A DNA stretch of 64,000 bases from a virus, in the IMG/VR virus record IMGVR_UViG_3300025010_000053, positions 1-64,000 of that record. One strand, given 5' to 3'. The notes beneath the pieces were generated by a model. That model searched no databases, had not been told where the DNA came from, and saw only the letters and a program-made list of their open reading frames with translations. Numbering within the stretch: position 1 is the first letter of the stretch; each line of letters starts with the position of its first letter. Below are positions 54,957 to 63,391 of the stretch, piece by piece. The position numbers and the translations under genes are program-made.

Positions 54957-55107
54957 GCAGTTAGTTGTTAAGGTTGAACGAATGGTTACTGTGGTGCAGG
55001 AGTGGCTGGAGGGTGAGGAAAAGCTGCCCTCCAAGGTCGCTGGATATGTGGTTGTAGCGGTGGCGTTTTTGTACCTGATTGGTCAGGTGGTGAGGTGTTT
55101 CTTATGA
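54907..55107 (+). CDS. Small single-span membrane protein
   Basis: 66 residues from ATG 54907 (GGAGGAGG upstream), overlapping the metallopeptidase gene. Basic N-terminus, then a membrane helix 'VAGYVVVAVAFLYLIGQVV'. No family. Could anchor a neighbouring complex. Confidence 0.58.
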   Translation: MNCRLQVLTYRKASRTRQLVVKVERMVTVVQEWLEGEEKLPSKVAGYVVVAVAFLYLIGQVVRCFL

Positions 55108-55550
55108 AAGCGATAACGCTTTGGGGACCATGGGCACATTTAATCACGCTCGACCTTAAGCACTATGAGACACGAAGTTGGGGAACTAAGTATAGGGGAT
55201 TACTGGCTATTCACGCTAGTAAGAAAATTGTCCCGCTTAACGATTCTCTTAGGGCCTTGACTTTAAATCAAAGACGTTATGTAAATGACAAGATATGCCT
55301 TAAGTACAGTGACTACCGCAGTATGCCTGCTGGTGCTGTTATTGCAATCTGCAGCTTAGTTGATTGTGTAGAAATAACCGCAAGTTTTATTTCAAAGCTA
55401 AACTGGCTAGAAAAAGCATGTGGTGATTATACGCTAGGTAGATTCGCTTGGGTGCTGGAGGATGTCAGGGCAATTTCGGAGCCTATACCGATACGTGGCA
55501 AACAGAAGCTTTGGGAGTGGGAAGTGCCGGAGGGAGTGAAGGTTTCGTGA
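55104..55550 (+). CDS. ASCH-domain protein
   Basis: 148 residues from ATG 55104 (GAGGTG upstream). 'AITLWGPWAHLITLDLKHYETRSW' with 'YRGLLAIHASKK' is the ASCH RNA-binding fold, which relates to PUA domains and often handles modified nucleotides. 'GAVIAICSLVDC' and 'WEWEVPEGV' complete it. The end overlaps the DUF5131 gene by four bases. Confidence 0.85.
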   Translation: MKAITLWGPWAHLITLDLKHYETRSWGTKYRGLLAIHASKKIVPLNDSLRALTLNQRRYVNDKICLKYSDYRSMPAGAVIAICSLVDCVEITASFISKLNWLEKACGDYTLGRFAWVLEDVRAISEPIPIRGKQKLWEWEVPEGVKVS

Positions 55551-56563
55551 CAGACATTAAACGCATTGAAAAAGGCATGTACTGGGATCGCGCTTGGTCT
55601 TTGGTTCGAGGTTGCAGCAAGGTTAGTGATGGTTGCTTGAATTGCTGGGCGGAGCGAGAAAACCATATGAGGTCATTCAATCCCAACGAAAAGGTTAAAG
55701 CTCAGTATGAAGGTTTGACAGACGGAGATGGTAGGTTTAACGGTCAGATTAGGCTTATGGTGCAGAATCGTAATTTACCTCTGATCGTCAAGAAGCCTAC
55801 TGTATGGGCAGTGTGGAACGACCTTTTTCATGATGATGTTCCGGGAGATTTCATATATGGCGCATTTAATAGGATGCGAAAATGTGAGCAACACACTTTC
55901 ATAGTTTTAACGAAAAGACCAGAACGGATGAAGATGATTTTTGATGGCTTTAAAATTTATAATAATTATTTGTGTGATTTACCAAACGTATGGCTTGGCG
56001 TAACAACTGAGAATCAGGAGCAGGCAGATAAAAGGATTCCGATACTTCTGCAAATACCGGCAGTTGTGAGGTTTGTATCTGTAGAGCCGATGTTGGGGCC
56101 GGTCGTATTGCGGAGAAAAGCCGCTAATGAGCAAGAAATAATTCAGGCCACTCTTATGGATAGACTAGAGGAATACAGCAGACCTATAGAACGAGGAATT
56201 GATTGGGTTATCTGCGGTGGAGAGTCTGGGCCAGGAGTAAGACCATTGCACCCTGATTGGGCAAGATATTTACGCGATCAGTGCGTGGCGGCAGGGGTTC
56301 CGTTCTTCTTTAAGCAGTTGGGTGAGTTCAGGGAGATACGAAGATATTGGACATTCGCAAAGTACGCGGATACTGTTGGAATGGTATCCCGCATAGTTGG
56401 GCATGGTCGAACTGCCTTATTAAATGCCGATGACTCTGATCTTGTGAATGGTGGGCCAGAACATAAAGTCTATCCAATTAGTCACCTTGAGCGGGTAGGT
56501 AAAAAGATAGCAGGTCGTGAATTGGATGGTCGAACTTGGGACGAGTTCCCGGAGGTGAAATAA
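55547..56563 (+). CDS. DUF5131 / phage Gp37-Gp68 family protein
   Basis: 338 residues from GTG 55547, inside the ASCH stop, with GGAGGGAG upstream. N-terminal 'WSLVRGCSKVSDGCLNCWAE' has the C-x6-C-x2-C cluster motif and 'VKKPTVWAVWNDLFHDDVP', 'FIVLTKRPERM', 'VWLGVTTENQEQADKRIP', 'CGGESGPGVRP' are the family hallmarks. DUF5131 is distantly like radical SAM barrels; its reaction is unknown. Confidence 0.88.
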   Translation: MTDIKRIEKGMYWDRAWSLVRGCSKVSDGCLNCWAERENHMRSFNPNEKVKAQYEGLTDGDGRFNGQIRLMVQNRNLPLIVKKPTVWAVWNDLFHDDVPGDFIYGAFNRMRKCEQHTFIVLTKRPERMKMIFDGFKIYNNYLCDLPNVWLGVTTENQEQADKRIPILLQIPAVVRFVSVEPMLGPVVLRRKAANEQEIIQATLMDRLEEYSRPIERGIDWVICGGESGPGVRPLHPDWARYLRDQCVAAGVPFFFKQLGEFREIRRYWTFAKYADTVGMVSRIVGHGRTALLNADDSDLVNGGPEHKVYPISHLERVGKKIAGRELDGRTWDEFPEVK

Positions 56564-57327
56564 TGGTTGAAATAATAAAAGACGAAATGATTGAGCTGAA
56601 TGAGGATAATAAGGCTGTTTGCCTTAAATCCATAAAAGATATGTTCTTTGCCGCTAAACAGCTTCATGAGTGGCTTGCAAAAGATGAGTTGTCAGTTGAA
56701 ATGAAAAATACTCTCATAAGTCTCATAGAGAGCCATACAGCGGAATTTGCTAAAATACTCGAATATAATTCTCAGGCCGCTAACAGGATTGATGATGTGT
56801 TCGGTGGCATTAGGCAAGCCAATGTGAGAATACGAGAGTTGGAACATCAACTAGCTAATAACAGTTCGGTATCTGGAGTTAAAGAGTTACTCCGAGAGAT
56901 GCACGACGGGTTATATAGTTGGTGGAATTTACAGGGTTTTAGTCACATAGGTGATGATAACTTTGGTTCATTCGGATATAGAGGAAAGTTTCACTTAAGT
57001 CTTAGCAGTGCAAGAATCTTTTCAAGCAAGCCTGTCACCGAGGAGCAGGAGCGCAAAAATAAACTGCAGCAGATGATTGACGATGGCTATGATTTTAGTT
57101 TTGTTGGCGGTGATCGGGAGTACGTTTTACTTGATACACCAGTAAACAGAAAGAAAATAACCGAACTTTTAAAAACAGCGTTCCCGAGTGTAAAAATTAT
57201 AAAGTGGAATAATTACCATCTTAAAGATGATGATTTTAAATTGTGGGACGTTGAGGTTATTATTTACGACTTATCCGAGATTAAAAGCATTGTCGATTCT
57301 GCGAAAACTGCCAAGGCTGAGGATTAA
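56563..57327 (+). CDS. Hypothetical protein
   Basis: 254 residues from ATG 56563 (TAATG overlap with the DUF5131 stop). Helical N-terminal ~110 residues ('FFAAKQLHEWLAKDELSVEM'), then an alpha/beta domain ('DFSFVGGDREYVLLDTPVNRKK'). No family recognised. Followed after two bases by the m6A methyltransferase. Confidence 0.6.
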   Translation: MVEIIKDEMIELNEDNKAVCLKSIKDMFFAAKQLHEWLAKDELSVEMKNTLISLIESHTAEFAKILEYNSQAANRIDDVFGGIRQANVRIRELEHQLANNSSVSGVKELLREMHDGLYSWWNLQGFSHIGDDNFGSFGYRGKFHLSLSSARIFSSKPVTEEQERKNKLQQMIDDGYDFSFVGGDREYVLLDTPVNRKKITELLKTAFPSVKIIKWNNYHLKDDDFKLWDVEVIIYDLSEIKSIVDSAKTAKAED

Positions 57328-57329
57328 GG

Positions 57330-57941
57330 ATGCAAAAGTGTCGCCTAATTATTGCGGATCCTCCTTGGCGCTATAATGACCAGGGAACACGATTAAGCCC
57401 TCAGTACGAGGGCAAGCAGCGGAAGTCGGGTAAACACTATGACACTATGTCTTTAGAGGAAATATGTGCTTTAGGCGAGTGGATAAAATCTATCACAGCG
57501 CAGGACGCGATCCTGCTGCTGTGGAGCACCCACCCGATTAAAGAAACGCATCCATGGCCGGTCATGAAGGCGTGGGGGTTTAGATATTCTACGGCAATAC
57601 CCTGGGTGAAGGCTAGATGGGACGCAAAGAAGAAGCGACTTGTATATCAAATCGGCGGTGGTAAAACCACCAGGTCATGTAGCGAGGAGTTATTGGTTTG
57701 TACACGCGGGAAAGGTGCCTCGCTGGTGCGAGACAGAGGAATTCCTGGAGCCATAATAGCGCCGAGGACAAAGCACAGCGCCAAACCGGATGAGCAATAT
57801 GACATAGCAGAACGCATGGTACCATGTGGGCCGATGTTGGAGTTGTTTGCCCGCCAGATTAAGCATAAATGGTCAACTTGGGGCGATGAAATCAGCGATT
57901 GGGGTAGTGGAGCTTGGACGAACTTAAAAAAGCTAGGCTAA
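57330..57941 (+). CDS. MT-A70-family adenine methyltransferase
   Basis: 203 residues from ATG 57330. 'IIADPPWRY' (DPPW catalytic motif, residues ~7-15), 'KHYDTMSLEEICAL', 'LLLWSTHP', 'EELLVCTRGK' and 'PDEQYDIAERMVP' are the MT-A70/m6A phage enzyme pattern. Transfers methyl from SAM to N6 of adenine in DNA (or RNA); in phages usually protection against restriction. Confidence 0.9.
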   Translation: MQKCRLIIADPPWRYNDQGTRLSPQYEGKQRKSGKHYDTMSLEEICALGEWIKSITAQDAILLLWSTHPIKETHPWPVMKAWGFRYSTAIPWVKARWDAKKKRLVYQIGGGKTTRSCSEELLVCTRGKGASLVRDRGIPGAIIAPRTKHSAKPDEQYDIAERMVPCGPMLELFARQIKHKWSTWGDEISDWGSGAWTNLKKLG

Positions 57942-58042
57942 GACTTAGGATTGAGCGACTACGGAAGAAGCTATATGACTGCAAGCCGGAGAAGCTTTGT
58001 TTTTGCGGGATACTGCCCAAAGATATTGAGGAAATAGCTTAA
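57914..58042 (+). CDS. Small basic protein (42 residues)
   Basis: TTG 57914 with GTGGAG upstream, overlapping the methyltransferase gene by 28 bases. 'LRLRIERLRKKLYDCKPEKLCFCGILP': basic coiled helix then a CxxC-like turn. Plausible coupled small gene. Confidence 0.45.
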   Translation: MDELKKARLRLRIERLRKKLYDCKPEKLCFCGILPKDIEEIA

Positions 58043-58066
58043 ACCAAAACAACAGGGGGAAGGCAA

Positions 58067-58984
58067 ATGGCGCGGGCAAGAAATATTAAACCAGGATTTT
58101 TCTTGAATGACGAATTAGCGGAAATAGAACCTCTTGGTCGCTTGCTATTTGCTGGCCTCTGGACTATTGCAGATAGGGAGGGACGCCTTGAGGATAGACC
58201 CAAGAAAATCAAGGCGGCTGTACTTCCCTATGACGATTGCAACGTAGATAGTTTATTGCAGGAGCTAAATAATAAGGGATTCATTGTCCGGTATACGGTA
58301 AATGGCAATAGTTATATAGCTATTATTAACTGGAAAAAGCACCAAAACCCACATATAAAAGAAGCTGCAAGCGAGATACCTGCACCGGAAAAAATAGTTT
58401 CTTCCATTAAAGAGGTTAGGGATGAAACTATTTTAGAACATGAAAAGAACAGTACAAGTACAGTACTAGAACAGAATCAGAATACAACTAATCCTGCTGA
58501 TTCCCTTAACCCTATTACTGATTCCCTTAACCCTATTACTGATTCCCTTAACCCTATTACTGATTCCCTTAACCCTATTACTGATTCCCTTAACGGTGAT
58601 AAAAAACAAAAAGAGGGCAAAGGAAAAAGTCCACCAAAAAATAATTATGCCGAGTTCGTGAGAATGACCGAAGCTGAGCATCAAAAGTTAGTTGACGAAT
58701 ATGGAGAAGAAAAAACAAAATCCATGATTCAAATACTAGATAACTATAAAGGCTCGAAAGGTAAAACATACAAAGATGATTACCGGGCTATCTTGTCCTG
58801 GGTAGTCAAACGAATTGAGGAAGAGGAGAGGAATAAGCATGGAGGCTGTTACTATAACGACGGAAAGCGTAAAACAGAGATGGCAAAGACAGGCACAAGA
58901 AAGACAGCAGAAGATTACACAAGCGGGGAGTATGGAAAATTTTTTGAGATTGACTTACCCGATGACCATGGAAAAGTTTGCTGA
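58067..58984 (+). CDS. Replication initiator, DnaD-like/phage O-type, with internal repeat
   Basis: 305 residues from ATG 58067 (GGGGGAAGG upstream). Residues 1-95 are the typical phage replication winged-helix start: 'IKPGFFLNDELAEIEPLGRLLFAGLW' (quoted in part), 'DREGRLEDRPKKIKA', 'INWKKHQNPH'. Residues ~143-175 are four copies of DSLNPIT, encoded by 21-bp DNA repeats. The C-terminal part ('YKDDYRAILSWVVKRI') contacts helicase loader in relatives. The helicase loader gene overlaps its end. Likely binds the origin and loads helicase. Confidence 0.82.
   Translation: MARARNIKPGFFLNDELAEIEPLGRLLFAGLWTIADREGRLEDRPKKIKAAVLPYDDCNVDSLLQELNNKGFIVRYTVNGNSYIAIINWKKHQNPHIKEAASEIPAPEKIVSSIKEVRDETILEHEKNSTSTVLEQNQNTTNPADSLNPITDSLNPITDSLNPITDSLNPITDSLNGDKKQKEGKGKSPPKNNYAEFVRMTEAEHQKLVDEYGEEKTKSMIQILDNYKGSKGKTYKDDYRAILSWVVKRIEEEERNKHGGCYYNDGKRKTEMAKTGTRKTAEDYTSGEYGKFFEIDLPDDHGKVC
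58497..58594. repeat. 21-bp tandem repeats, candidate replication origin (iterons)
   Basis: CTGATTCCCTTAACCCTATTA repeats exactly at 58497, 58518, 58539 and 58560, plus a 14-base partial copy. The array lies inside the initiator gene, as iterons do in lambda O. AT-rich sequence flanks it. Serves both as coding linker and possibly initiator binding site. Confidence 0.7.
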
Positions 58985-59771
58985 AATAATCATGTCAACG
59001 AATAACGGACAGCAGGAGTTTGATGAATTTCAACTTGGCGATGCCGAGAGGTCATTAGTCGGTTGCCAAAAATGTACTGGACTTGAGTTTTGCGAAAGTG
59101 TTTCCCCTGGACTTGCGGTAAGACAGTTAACTAATCATTTTGGCTCTCTAAGTATTTCATATGGTCATTGTGAATTTGAGTTAGCTAGGCAGGGGCAAGT
59201 AAAAATAGGCGAATTGCTGCAGAGTTCAAGGATTAAAAAGAGATTTCTTCAAAGAACGCTTGACCGCTTTGAAATTACCAAGGGGAATAAAAAGCCTTTC
59301 AGTATGATTAAAAGCTATGTTGAGTCATTTAACTCCGATGTGAGTGTAGGTATCATGCTTGTTGGGCCGGTCGGAACTGGTAAAACGCATTTGGCTATAG
59401 CCATCTTGCAGGAGTTGATTAAGAAAGGACATGCCGGTGCTTATGTTACGGTACCGGAACTCCTTGATGAAATTAGGGATTCTATAAGCTCTGACGTTAA
59501 AGGTGGTAGCGCTAAGCTGATGCAGTTAGTCAAAACAATACCTGTTCTTGTGTTGGATGATATGGGAACAGAAAAGGCCACTGAGTGGGTGCGGGAAAGG
59601 CTTTTTGTGATAATTAATGCCCGATACGAGGACATGAAGCCGACAATCATCACGACCAACTGCGGTATTGAGGAATTGCAGGAGAGGATAGGAGAAAGAA
59701 CTGTCTCTCGCCTCTGGGAAATGTGTAAAGGTGTGGTTCTGGAAGGTGAAGATAGAAGAAAGCGGCGGTAA
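58839..59771 (+). CDS. DnaC-like helicase loader
   Basis: 310 residues from ATG 58839 (GAGGAGAGG upstream), overlapping the initiator gene by 146 bases. N-terminal Cys pair group 'GCQKCTGLEFC', then an AAA+ core: Walker A 'LVGPVGTGKTHLAI', Walker B 'VLVLDDMGTEK', sensor 'TIITTNCGIEEL', Arg finger region 'ERTVSRLWEM'. The pattern is that of DnaC/DnaI. Loads the host or phage DnaB at the origin. Confidence 0.9.
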   Translation: MEAVTITTESVKQRWQRQAQERQQKITQAGSMENFLRLTYPMTMEKFAEIIMSTNNGQQEFDEFQLGDAERSLVGCQKCTGLEFCESVSPGLAVRQLTNHFGSLSISYGHCEFELARQGQVKIGELLQSSRIKKRFLQRTLDRFEITKGNKKPFSMIKSYVESFNSDVSVGIMLVGPVGTGKTHLAIAILQELIKKGHAGAYVTVPELLDEIRDSISSDVKGGSAKLMQLVKTIPVLVLDDMGTEKATEWVRERLFVIINARYEDMKPTIITTNCGIEELQERIGERTVSRLWEMCKGVVLEGEDRRKRR

Positions 59772-59807
59772 GAATAAGCCCATGGATGAGCAACAGAAAG
59801 GATGGTC

Positions 59808-60053
59808 ATGGTGACAAAAACAGAGAGGCTTAAAGTAGCTCTGAATGCAGTGAAGGAGCTAAGGGAAGAGATTAATACTATTTTGAATGATTGTCCTGTT
59901 CAACATGGATATAAATCAAAAATAACTTGTACGCAAAAACCAGATGACTGCGTCAGATGCTGGGACGATGCGCTAAACAATGCGGTAGAACCTGACGCCG
60001 GGGTGCCAGAGGTTTTCGACGATAGTGGGTTGCCGATGCGGGGAACGGCGTGA
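59808..60053 (+). CDS. Small hypothetical Cys-containing protein
   Basis: 81 residues; ATG 59808 chosen among ATG 59802, 59808 and GTG 59811 because of AAAGGA spacing. 'LKVALNAVKELREEINTILNDCPVQHG' then 'CTQKPDDCVRCWDDAL'. Helix plus Cys group. No family. Confidence 0.58.
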   Translation: MVTKTERLKVALNAVKELREEINTILNDCPVQHGYKSKITCTQKPDDCVRCWDDALNNAVEPDAGVPEVFDDSGLPMRGTA

Positions 60054-60478
60054 TGCTGGTAGTTTTAAAAATAGGCCTTATCGCCTGCAGTAAGAAAAAA
60101 CTGGCTAATGCGTCAGAGGCAAAAGACCTTTACTGCAGTCCGTTATTTAAAGCGGCGAGTCAATACGCAGAAAAGAACTATGACAAGTGGCTTATATTAT
60201 CAGCAAAACACGGATTATTGCATCCATACAGGATTATAGAGCCTTACGACTTATCACTAAACGATATGTCTGCAAAAGAACGGGCAAAATGGTCTGAGAT
60301 GGTGTTGTCTCAAATTGCAAAGCTTGGTTTAGATGACGAAAAATTTTACGTCCATGCCGGAAAAAAGTATCAGGGTATTTGTAAGTATCATGCAAATTAT
60401 CACGTACCTTTGGCCGGTCTTGGCATAGGACAGCAGTTGGCTTGGTACAAGGAGCGTAATGATGCTAGTGGGAGGTGA
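60053..60478 (+). CDS. DUF6884-family protein
   Basis: 141 residues from ATG 60053, overlapping the previous stop. 'KIGLIACSKKKLANASEAKDLYCSPLFKAASQYAE' (in part) and 'WLILSAKHGLLHPYRIIEPYDLSL' match the DUF6884 signature 'iACS.kK...a.A..LY.SplF ... ilSAkhGLl'. The family is common in phages, and its function is unknown. Confidence 0.82.
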   Translation: MLVVLKIGLIACSKKKLANASEAKDLYCSPLFKAASQYAEKNYDKWLILSAKHGLLHPYRIIEPYDLSLNDMSAKERAKWSEMVLSQIAKLGLDDEKFYVHAGKKYQGICKYHANYHVPLAGLGIGQQLAWYKERNDASGR

Positions 60479-62177
60479 GGAGATAGAGCACACATATACA
60501 GCCATATACTTATTTTGCGGTTCGGGCGGGTTCGCATTGGGAGCCCAAGAGGCGACAACAGAATACCGGGGAGTATCGGCAAACTTTATTACACTAGCCG
60601 GGATTGACTGCGACCCTGACGCGTGCAAAGACTTTGAAGCACTTACCGGAGCCCCAGCGGTGCAGATGGACTTGTTTAGCCGGGAAGATTATATCGCTTT
60701 CCATGGTCAAGAACCACCTGAAGGATGGAGGGAAGTGACTCCTAAGGATATACGGAAAGTGGCTGGTGGAATAGCTCCAGACGCGGTTATTACTTCTCCA
60801 CCATGCAAAGGGTTTAGCGGATTATTACCCAGCAAATCAGCGGCATCGGAAAAGTACCAAGCGCTTAACCGGTTGACTATAAGGGGCTTAAAACTAACCC
60901 TGGAGGCCTTTTCCGATGACCTGCCAGGCATAATTCTCTTGGAAAACGTGCCGCGAATAACAACTAGAGGCAAGGATCTGCTGCAGGAAATGAAAAGTCT
61001 GTTGGGTGGTGCCGGATATGTTTTTCACGAAGGATTTCATGATTGCGGAGAGCTCGGAGGCCTGGGACAGCATCGGAAAAGGTATCTGTTGATAGCCAGA
61101 AACCCGGCCAAGGTGCAAAACTTCGTGTATCAGTCGCCAAAACTGCAGGTTCGTAGTATAGGCGAAATATTGGGACCACTGCCCATGCCAGGAGACCCAA
61201 GAGGCGGGATAATGCACAGACTACCGAAACTGCAGTGGAAAACATGGGTACGTCTGGCACTTATACCGGCCGGGGGAGATTGGCGGGATCTTGAGAATAT
61301 AGCACCGGAAGAATATAGGCTTGAATATCTCCCAAGGGGTGGCGGTTCGTTCGGGGTACAGGATTGGGATAAACCTTCTAAGACCGTAACAGGAAACGCC
61401 AAAGTAAACGGTTCTAATGCTGCTAATATTGCAGACCCAAGACTATCAGAAAGGGGCACTAGACACCCTGCAGTTTATCAAGTAGTCAACTGGACAGAGC
61501 CAGGACCATGTGTGACAGGAACCCGCTTTGGGAGTGGTGCACCAGCAATAAGTGACCCGCGAACAGGCTTTAAGGACAGCACACATCACGCCATCTATCG
61601 GGTGAGCAAGTGGGACGAATCAGCCAATACCGTAACTGGAGCTATGAGGCCGAACAATGGAGCATTAACTATAGCTGACCCAAGGTTAGGATGTAAATGC
61701 AGGTCAGGCAGTTATGGAGTACAGGACTGGTCGGACCCGGCAAAGACAGTCACAGGTGCAGACATCCACAGCGGCAATTGTGCGGTGTCTGACCCTAGAA
61801 TTCCAAAAGACACCGAATCTGGGGTTTGGATAATAATAGCTTTGGACGGCAGCTGGCATAGACCACTAACAACCTGGGAACTGCTTGCACTACAAGGATT
61901 TCCACTCTATATGCCAGATGGTTCGCCGGTAGTATTGTCAGGGAAATCAGATGCCAAATGGCGGGAGCGGATCGGTAATGCGGTACCGCCACCGGCAGCA
62001 AGAGCTATCGGGGAACAGATTCTAAGAACGTTGTTACTGAGTAAGCTTGATGTTTGGGAACTAAGTAATCAGGAAATATGGGTACAGCCCGGCGGGGATG
62101 ATGGACATGCCTGGTACACGCGGTTTATTCCCGAATCATCCAACGAGGAACTGCCCGGACTGCGGCAGACCATATAA
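60462..62177 (+). CDS. DNA cytosine-5 methyltransferase with four TRD-like repeats
   Basis: 571 residues from ATG 60462 (AAGGAG seven bases upstream). Motif I 'YLFCGSGGFALGA', motif IV 'SPPCKGFSG' with catalytic Cys, motif VI 'LLENVPRI', motif VIII 'GLGQHRKRYLL', motif X 'RIGNAVPPPAARAIGEQI'. Between VIII and IX are four ~35-residue units on the pattern 'V..W..p..TVTG......g...i.DPR' (DNA ~61348-61803). Such repeats form the target recognition region in related phage enzymes. Protects phage DNA from restriction. Confidence 0.9.
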   Translation: MLVGGEEIEHTYTAIYLFCGSGGFALGAQEATTEYRGVSANFITLAGIDCDPDACKDFEALTGAPAVQMDLFSREDYIAFHGQEPPEGWREVTPKDIRKVAGGIAPDAVITSPPCKGFSGLLPSKSAASEKYQALNRLTIRGLKLTLEAFSDDLPGIILLENVPRITTRGKDLLQEMKSLLGGAGYVFHEGFHDCGELGGLGQHRKRYLLIARNPAKVQNFVYQSPKLQVRSIGEILGPLPMPGDPRGGIMHRLPKLQWKTWVRLALIPAGGDWRDLENIAPEEYRLEYLPRGGGSFGVQDWDKPSKTVTGNAKVNGSNAANIADPRLSERGTRHPAVYQVVNWTEPGPCVTGTRFGSGAPAISDPRTGFKDSTHHAIYRVSKWDESANTVTGAMRPNNGALTIADPRLGCKCRSGSYGVQDWSDPAKTVTGADIHSGNCAVSDPRIPKDTESGVWIIIALDGSWHRPLTTWELLALQGFPLYMPDGSPVVLSGKSDAKWRERIGNAVPPPAARAIGEQILRTLLLSKLDVWELSNQEIWVQPGGDDGHAWYTRFIPESSNEELPGLRQTI

Positions 62178-62295
62178 ACCACTTTCCGGCAACCAGAAAC
62201 GTTGCAAAAGCTGCATAAGGGCAGCGAGAAGAGAAAGGGGAAAAGAGAAATATGAGCAGAAAAAGCGCAATAAAGAGAGCGCAGGAAATAGCTGA
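62101..62295 (+). CDS. Small zinc-ribbon protein
   Basis: 64 residues from ATG 62101 (ATG 62098 also possible), overlapping the methyltransferase end by 77 bases. 'NCPDCGRPYKPLSGNQKRCKSCIRAARRERGKE' (in part) is a typical phage Cys4 ribbon with basic tail. Confidence 0.58.
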   Translation: MDMPGTRGLFPNHPTRNCPDCGRPYKPLSGNQKRCKSCIRAARRERGKEKYEQKKRNKESAGNS

Positions 62296-62659
62296 GCTTA
62301 AGCAAAACGTAAGTAATTTACAAACTAGACTTTCCGTGCTGAGTGGTGCCTATGACTACCACCGAGAAGAAATAGAAAGGTTAAGCTCTGAGATAAGAAC
62401 TCTTGCAACTGCCAATAGAATACTGACCAATAGCCTAAATGACCATATAGATATAGTCACTTTTGACCGTGAGTCTCAGGCCCAGGAAAACCTCAGAATA
62501 CAAACTCAACTATCTGCCCTTGAGAGAAAGCTTAACTCAGAGAGCAAGATTAATACAAGGCATATGCTCAGACTTATCGACAGGGTTGCCGCACTCGAAA
62601 CAAACCCCGTCATAAAACTGTTTAGCTGGCCTAAGAGGAGGGTGGTTAAGGATGCCTAG
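62252..62659 (+). CDS. Coiled-coil protein
   Basis: 135 residues from ATG 62252 (GGGGAAAAGAG upstream). Long heptad pattern from ~8 to 125 ('AELKQNVSNLQTRLSVLSGA', 'IQTQLSALERKLNSE') and a basic end. Structural or scaffolding helper; no family. Confidence 0.62.
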   Translation: MSRKSAIKRAQEIAELKQNVSNLQTRLSVLSGAYDYHREEIERLSSEIRTLATANRILTNSLNDHIDIVTFDRESQAQENLRIQTQLSALERKLNSESKINTRHMLRLIDRVAALETNPVIKLFSWPKRRVVKDA

Positions 62660-62891
62660 ACCCAAAGTTAACCCTATTGAGTTGGTTGTGCAGGCCATCC
62701 ATGAGGCAGGGACTTCTGAGCCGGGCAAAGTTAGCCTTCAAATTGAGGAAATAGTACAGCGTAAGATGGCAAACAGAACAGCAAAAGGAAAAGTATTGTT
62801 CTGTTTGTATCGGGAGATAGAACGCTACGGGATTAGGAAGTACAGCGATGTTGTCAGACTGGTCGAGAAGGTCAGGAGGGCTGTCTCATGA
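62652..62891 (+). CDS. Small hypothetical protein
   Basis: 79 residues from ATG 62652 (GGAGGGTGG upstream). 'RPKVNPIELVVQAIHEAG' and 'KGKVLFCLYREIERYGIRKYSDVV': helical, basic, possible nucleic-acid binder. ATG overlaps of 4-8 bases on both sides indicate one operon. Confidence 0.62.
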   Translation: MPRPKVNPIELVVQAIHEAGTSEPGKVSLQIEEIVQRKMANRTAKGKVLFCLYREIERYGIRKYSDVVRLVEKVRRAVS

Positions 62892-63046
62892 AATGCCATT
62901 GTTGCGGCGGTACCGAACAAGTCAGCATGGACAAGTCCTTTGGTTACTTCCTCTGTGTGTTATGTCGGAGGCAGTGGATAAGGGCTAACACCAAGATAGA
63001 CCCGGAAATGCCCAGAAGAATGAGAAACAAAAAGGCGGCTGTGTGA
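62888..63046 (+). CDS. Small zinc-ribbon protein (52 residues)
   Basis: ATG 62888 behind AGGAGG. 'KCHCCGGTEQVSM' and 'FLCVLCRRQWIRA' form a Cys4 site followed by a basic tail. Coupled by overlap to both neighbours. Confidence 0.65.
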   Translation: MKCHCCGGTEQVSMDKSFGYFLCVLCRRQWIRANTKIDPEMPRRMRNKKAAV

Positions 63047-63336
63047 TGGGATACAGCAAATACAAAAACCAGTATTCGGAAGAGGAGAAACGTATAGCAA
63101 GCCTAAAACATCCCATCGAGCAAGTATATAAAATCTACCGTGAGGCAGGGTTCACCAGAAGCAAAGAATGCCTTAGAAAGTGGAGGTATGACAACGGCAT
63201 ATTGGAGTCAGATTTTAAAGCCGGAATAACTGTAAGGCATAAGCCAAAGCGCAAGACTAAGCAAGTCAACCGCTTTCCTGAAGGAGTTCGGGAGTGGTTT
63301 ATGGACACCAGAACTGATAGTTTTGTTGGACTATAA
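63046..63336 (+). CDS. Hypothetical protein with HTH-like helices
   Basis: 96 residues from ATG 63046 (TGATG overlap). 'IEQVYKIYREAGFTRSKECLRKWRYDNGI' is helix-turn-helix-like, then a basic stretch 'RHKPKRKTKQVNRFPEGV'. Possible late regulator; no family recognised. Confidence 0.58.
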   Translation: MGYSKYKNQYSEEEKRIASLKHPIEQVYKIYREAGFTRSKECLRKWRYDNGILESDFKAGITVRHKPKRKTKQVNRFPEGVREWFMDTRTDSFVGL

Positions 63337-63391
63337 CAAAATACATAGCAGACCGGTGCCGAGCCGGTCAAGTCCCGAAAGGGTGAGATGG

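Noticed and set aside
58497-58594. CRISPR array
   Set aside because: The repeats are contiguous 21-mers without spacers and encode protein; no CRISPR array was seen anywhere in the window.
58466-58684. 72-codon minus-strand ORF over the 21-bp repeats
   Set aside because: It only mirrors the repeat array in the initiator gene.
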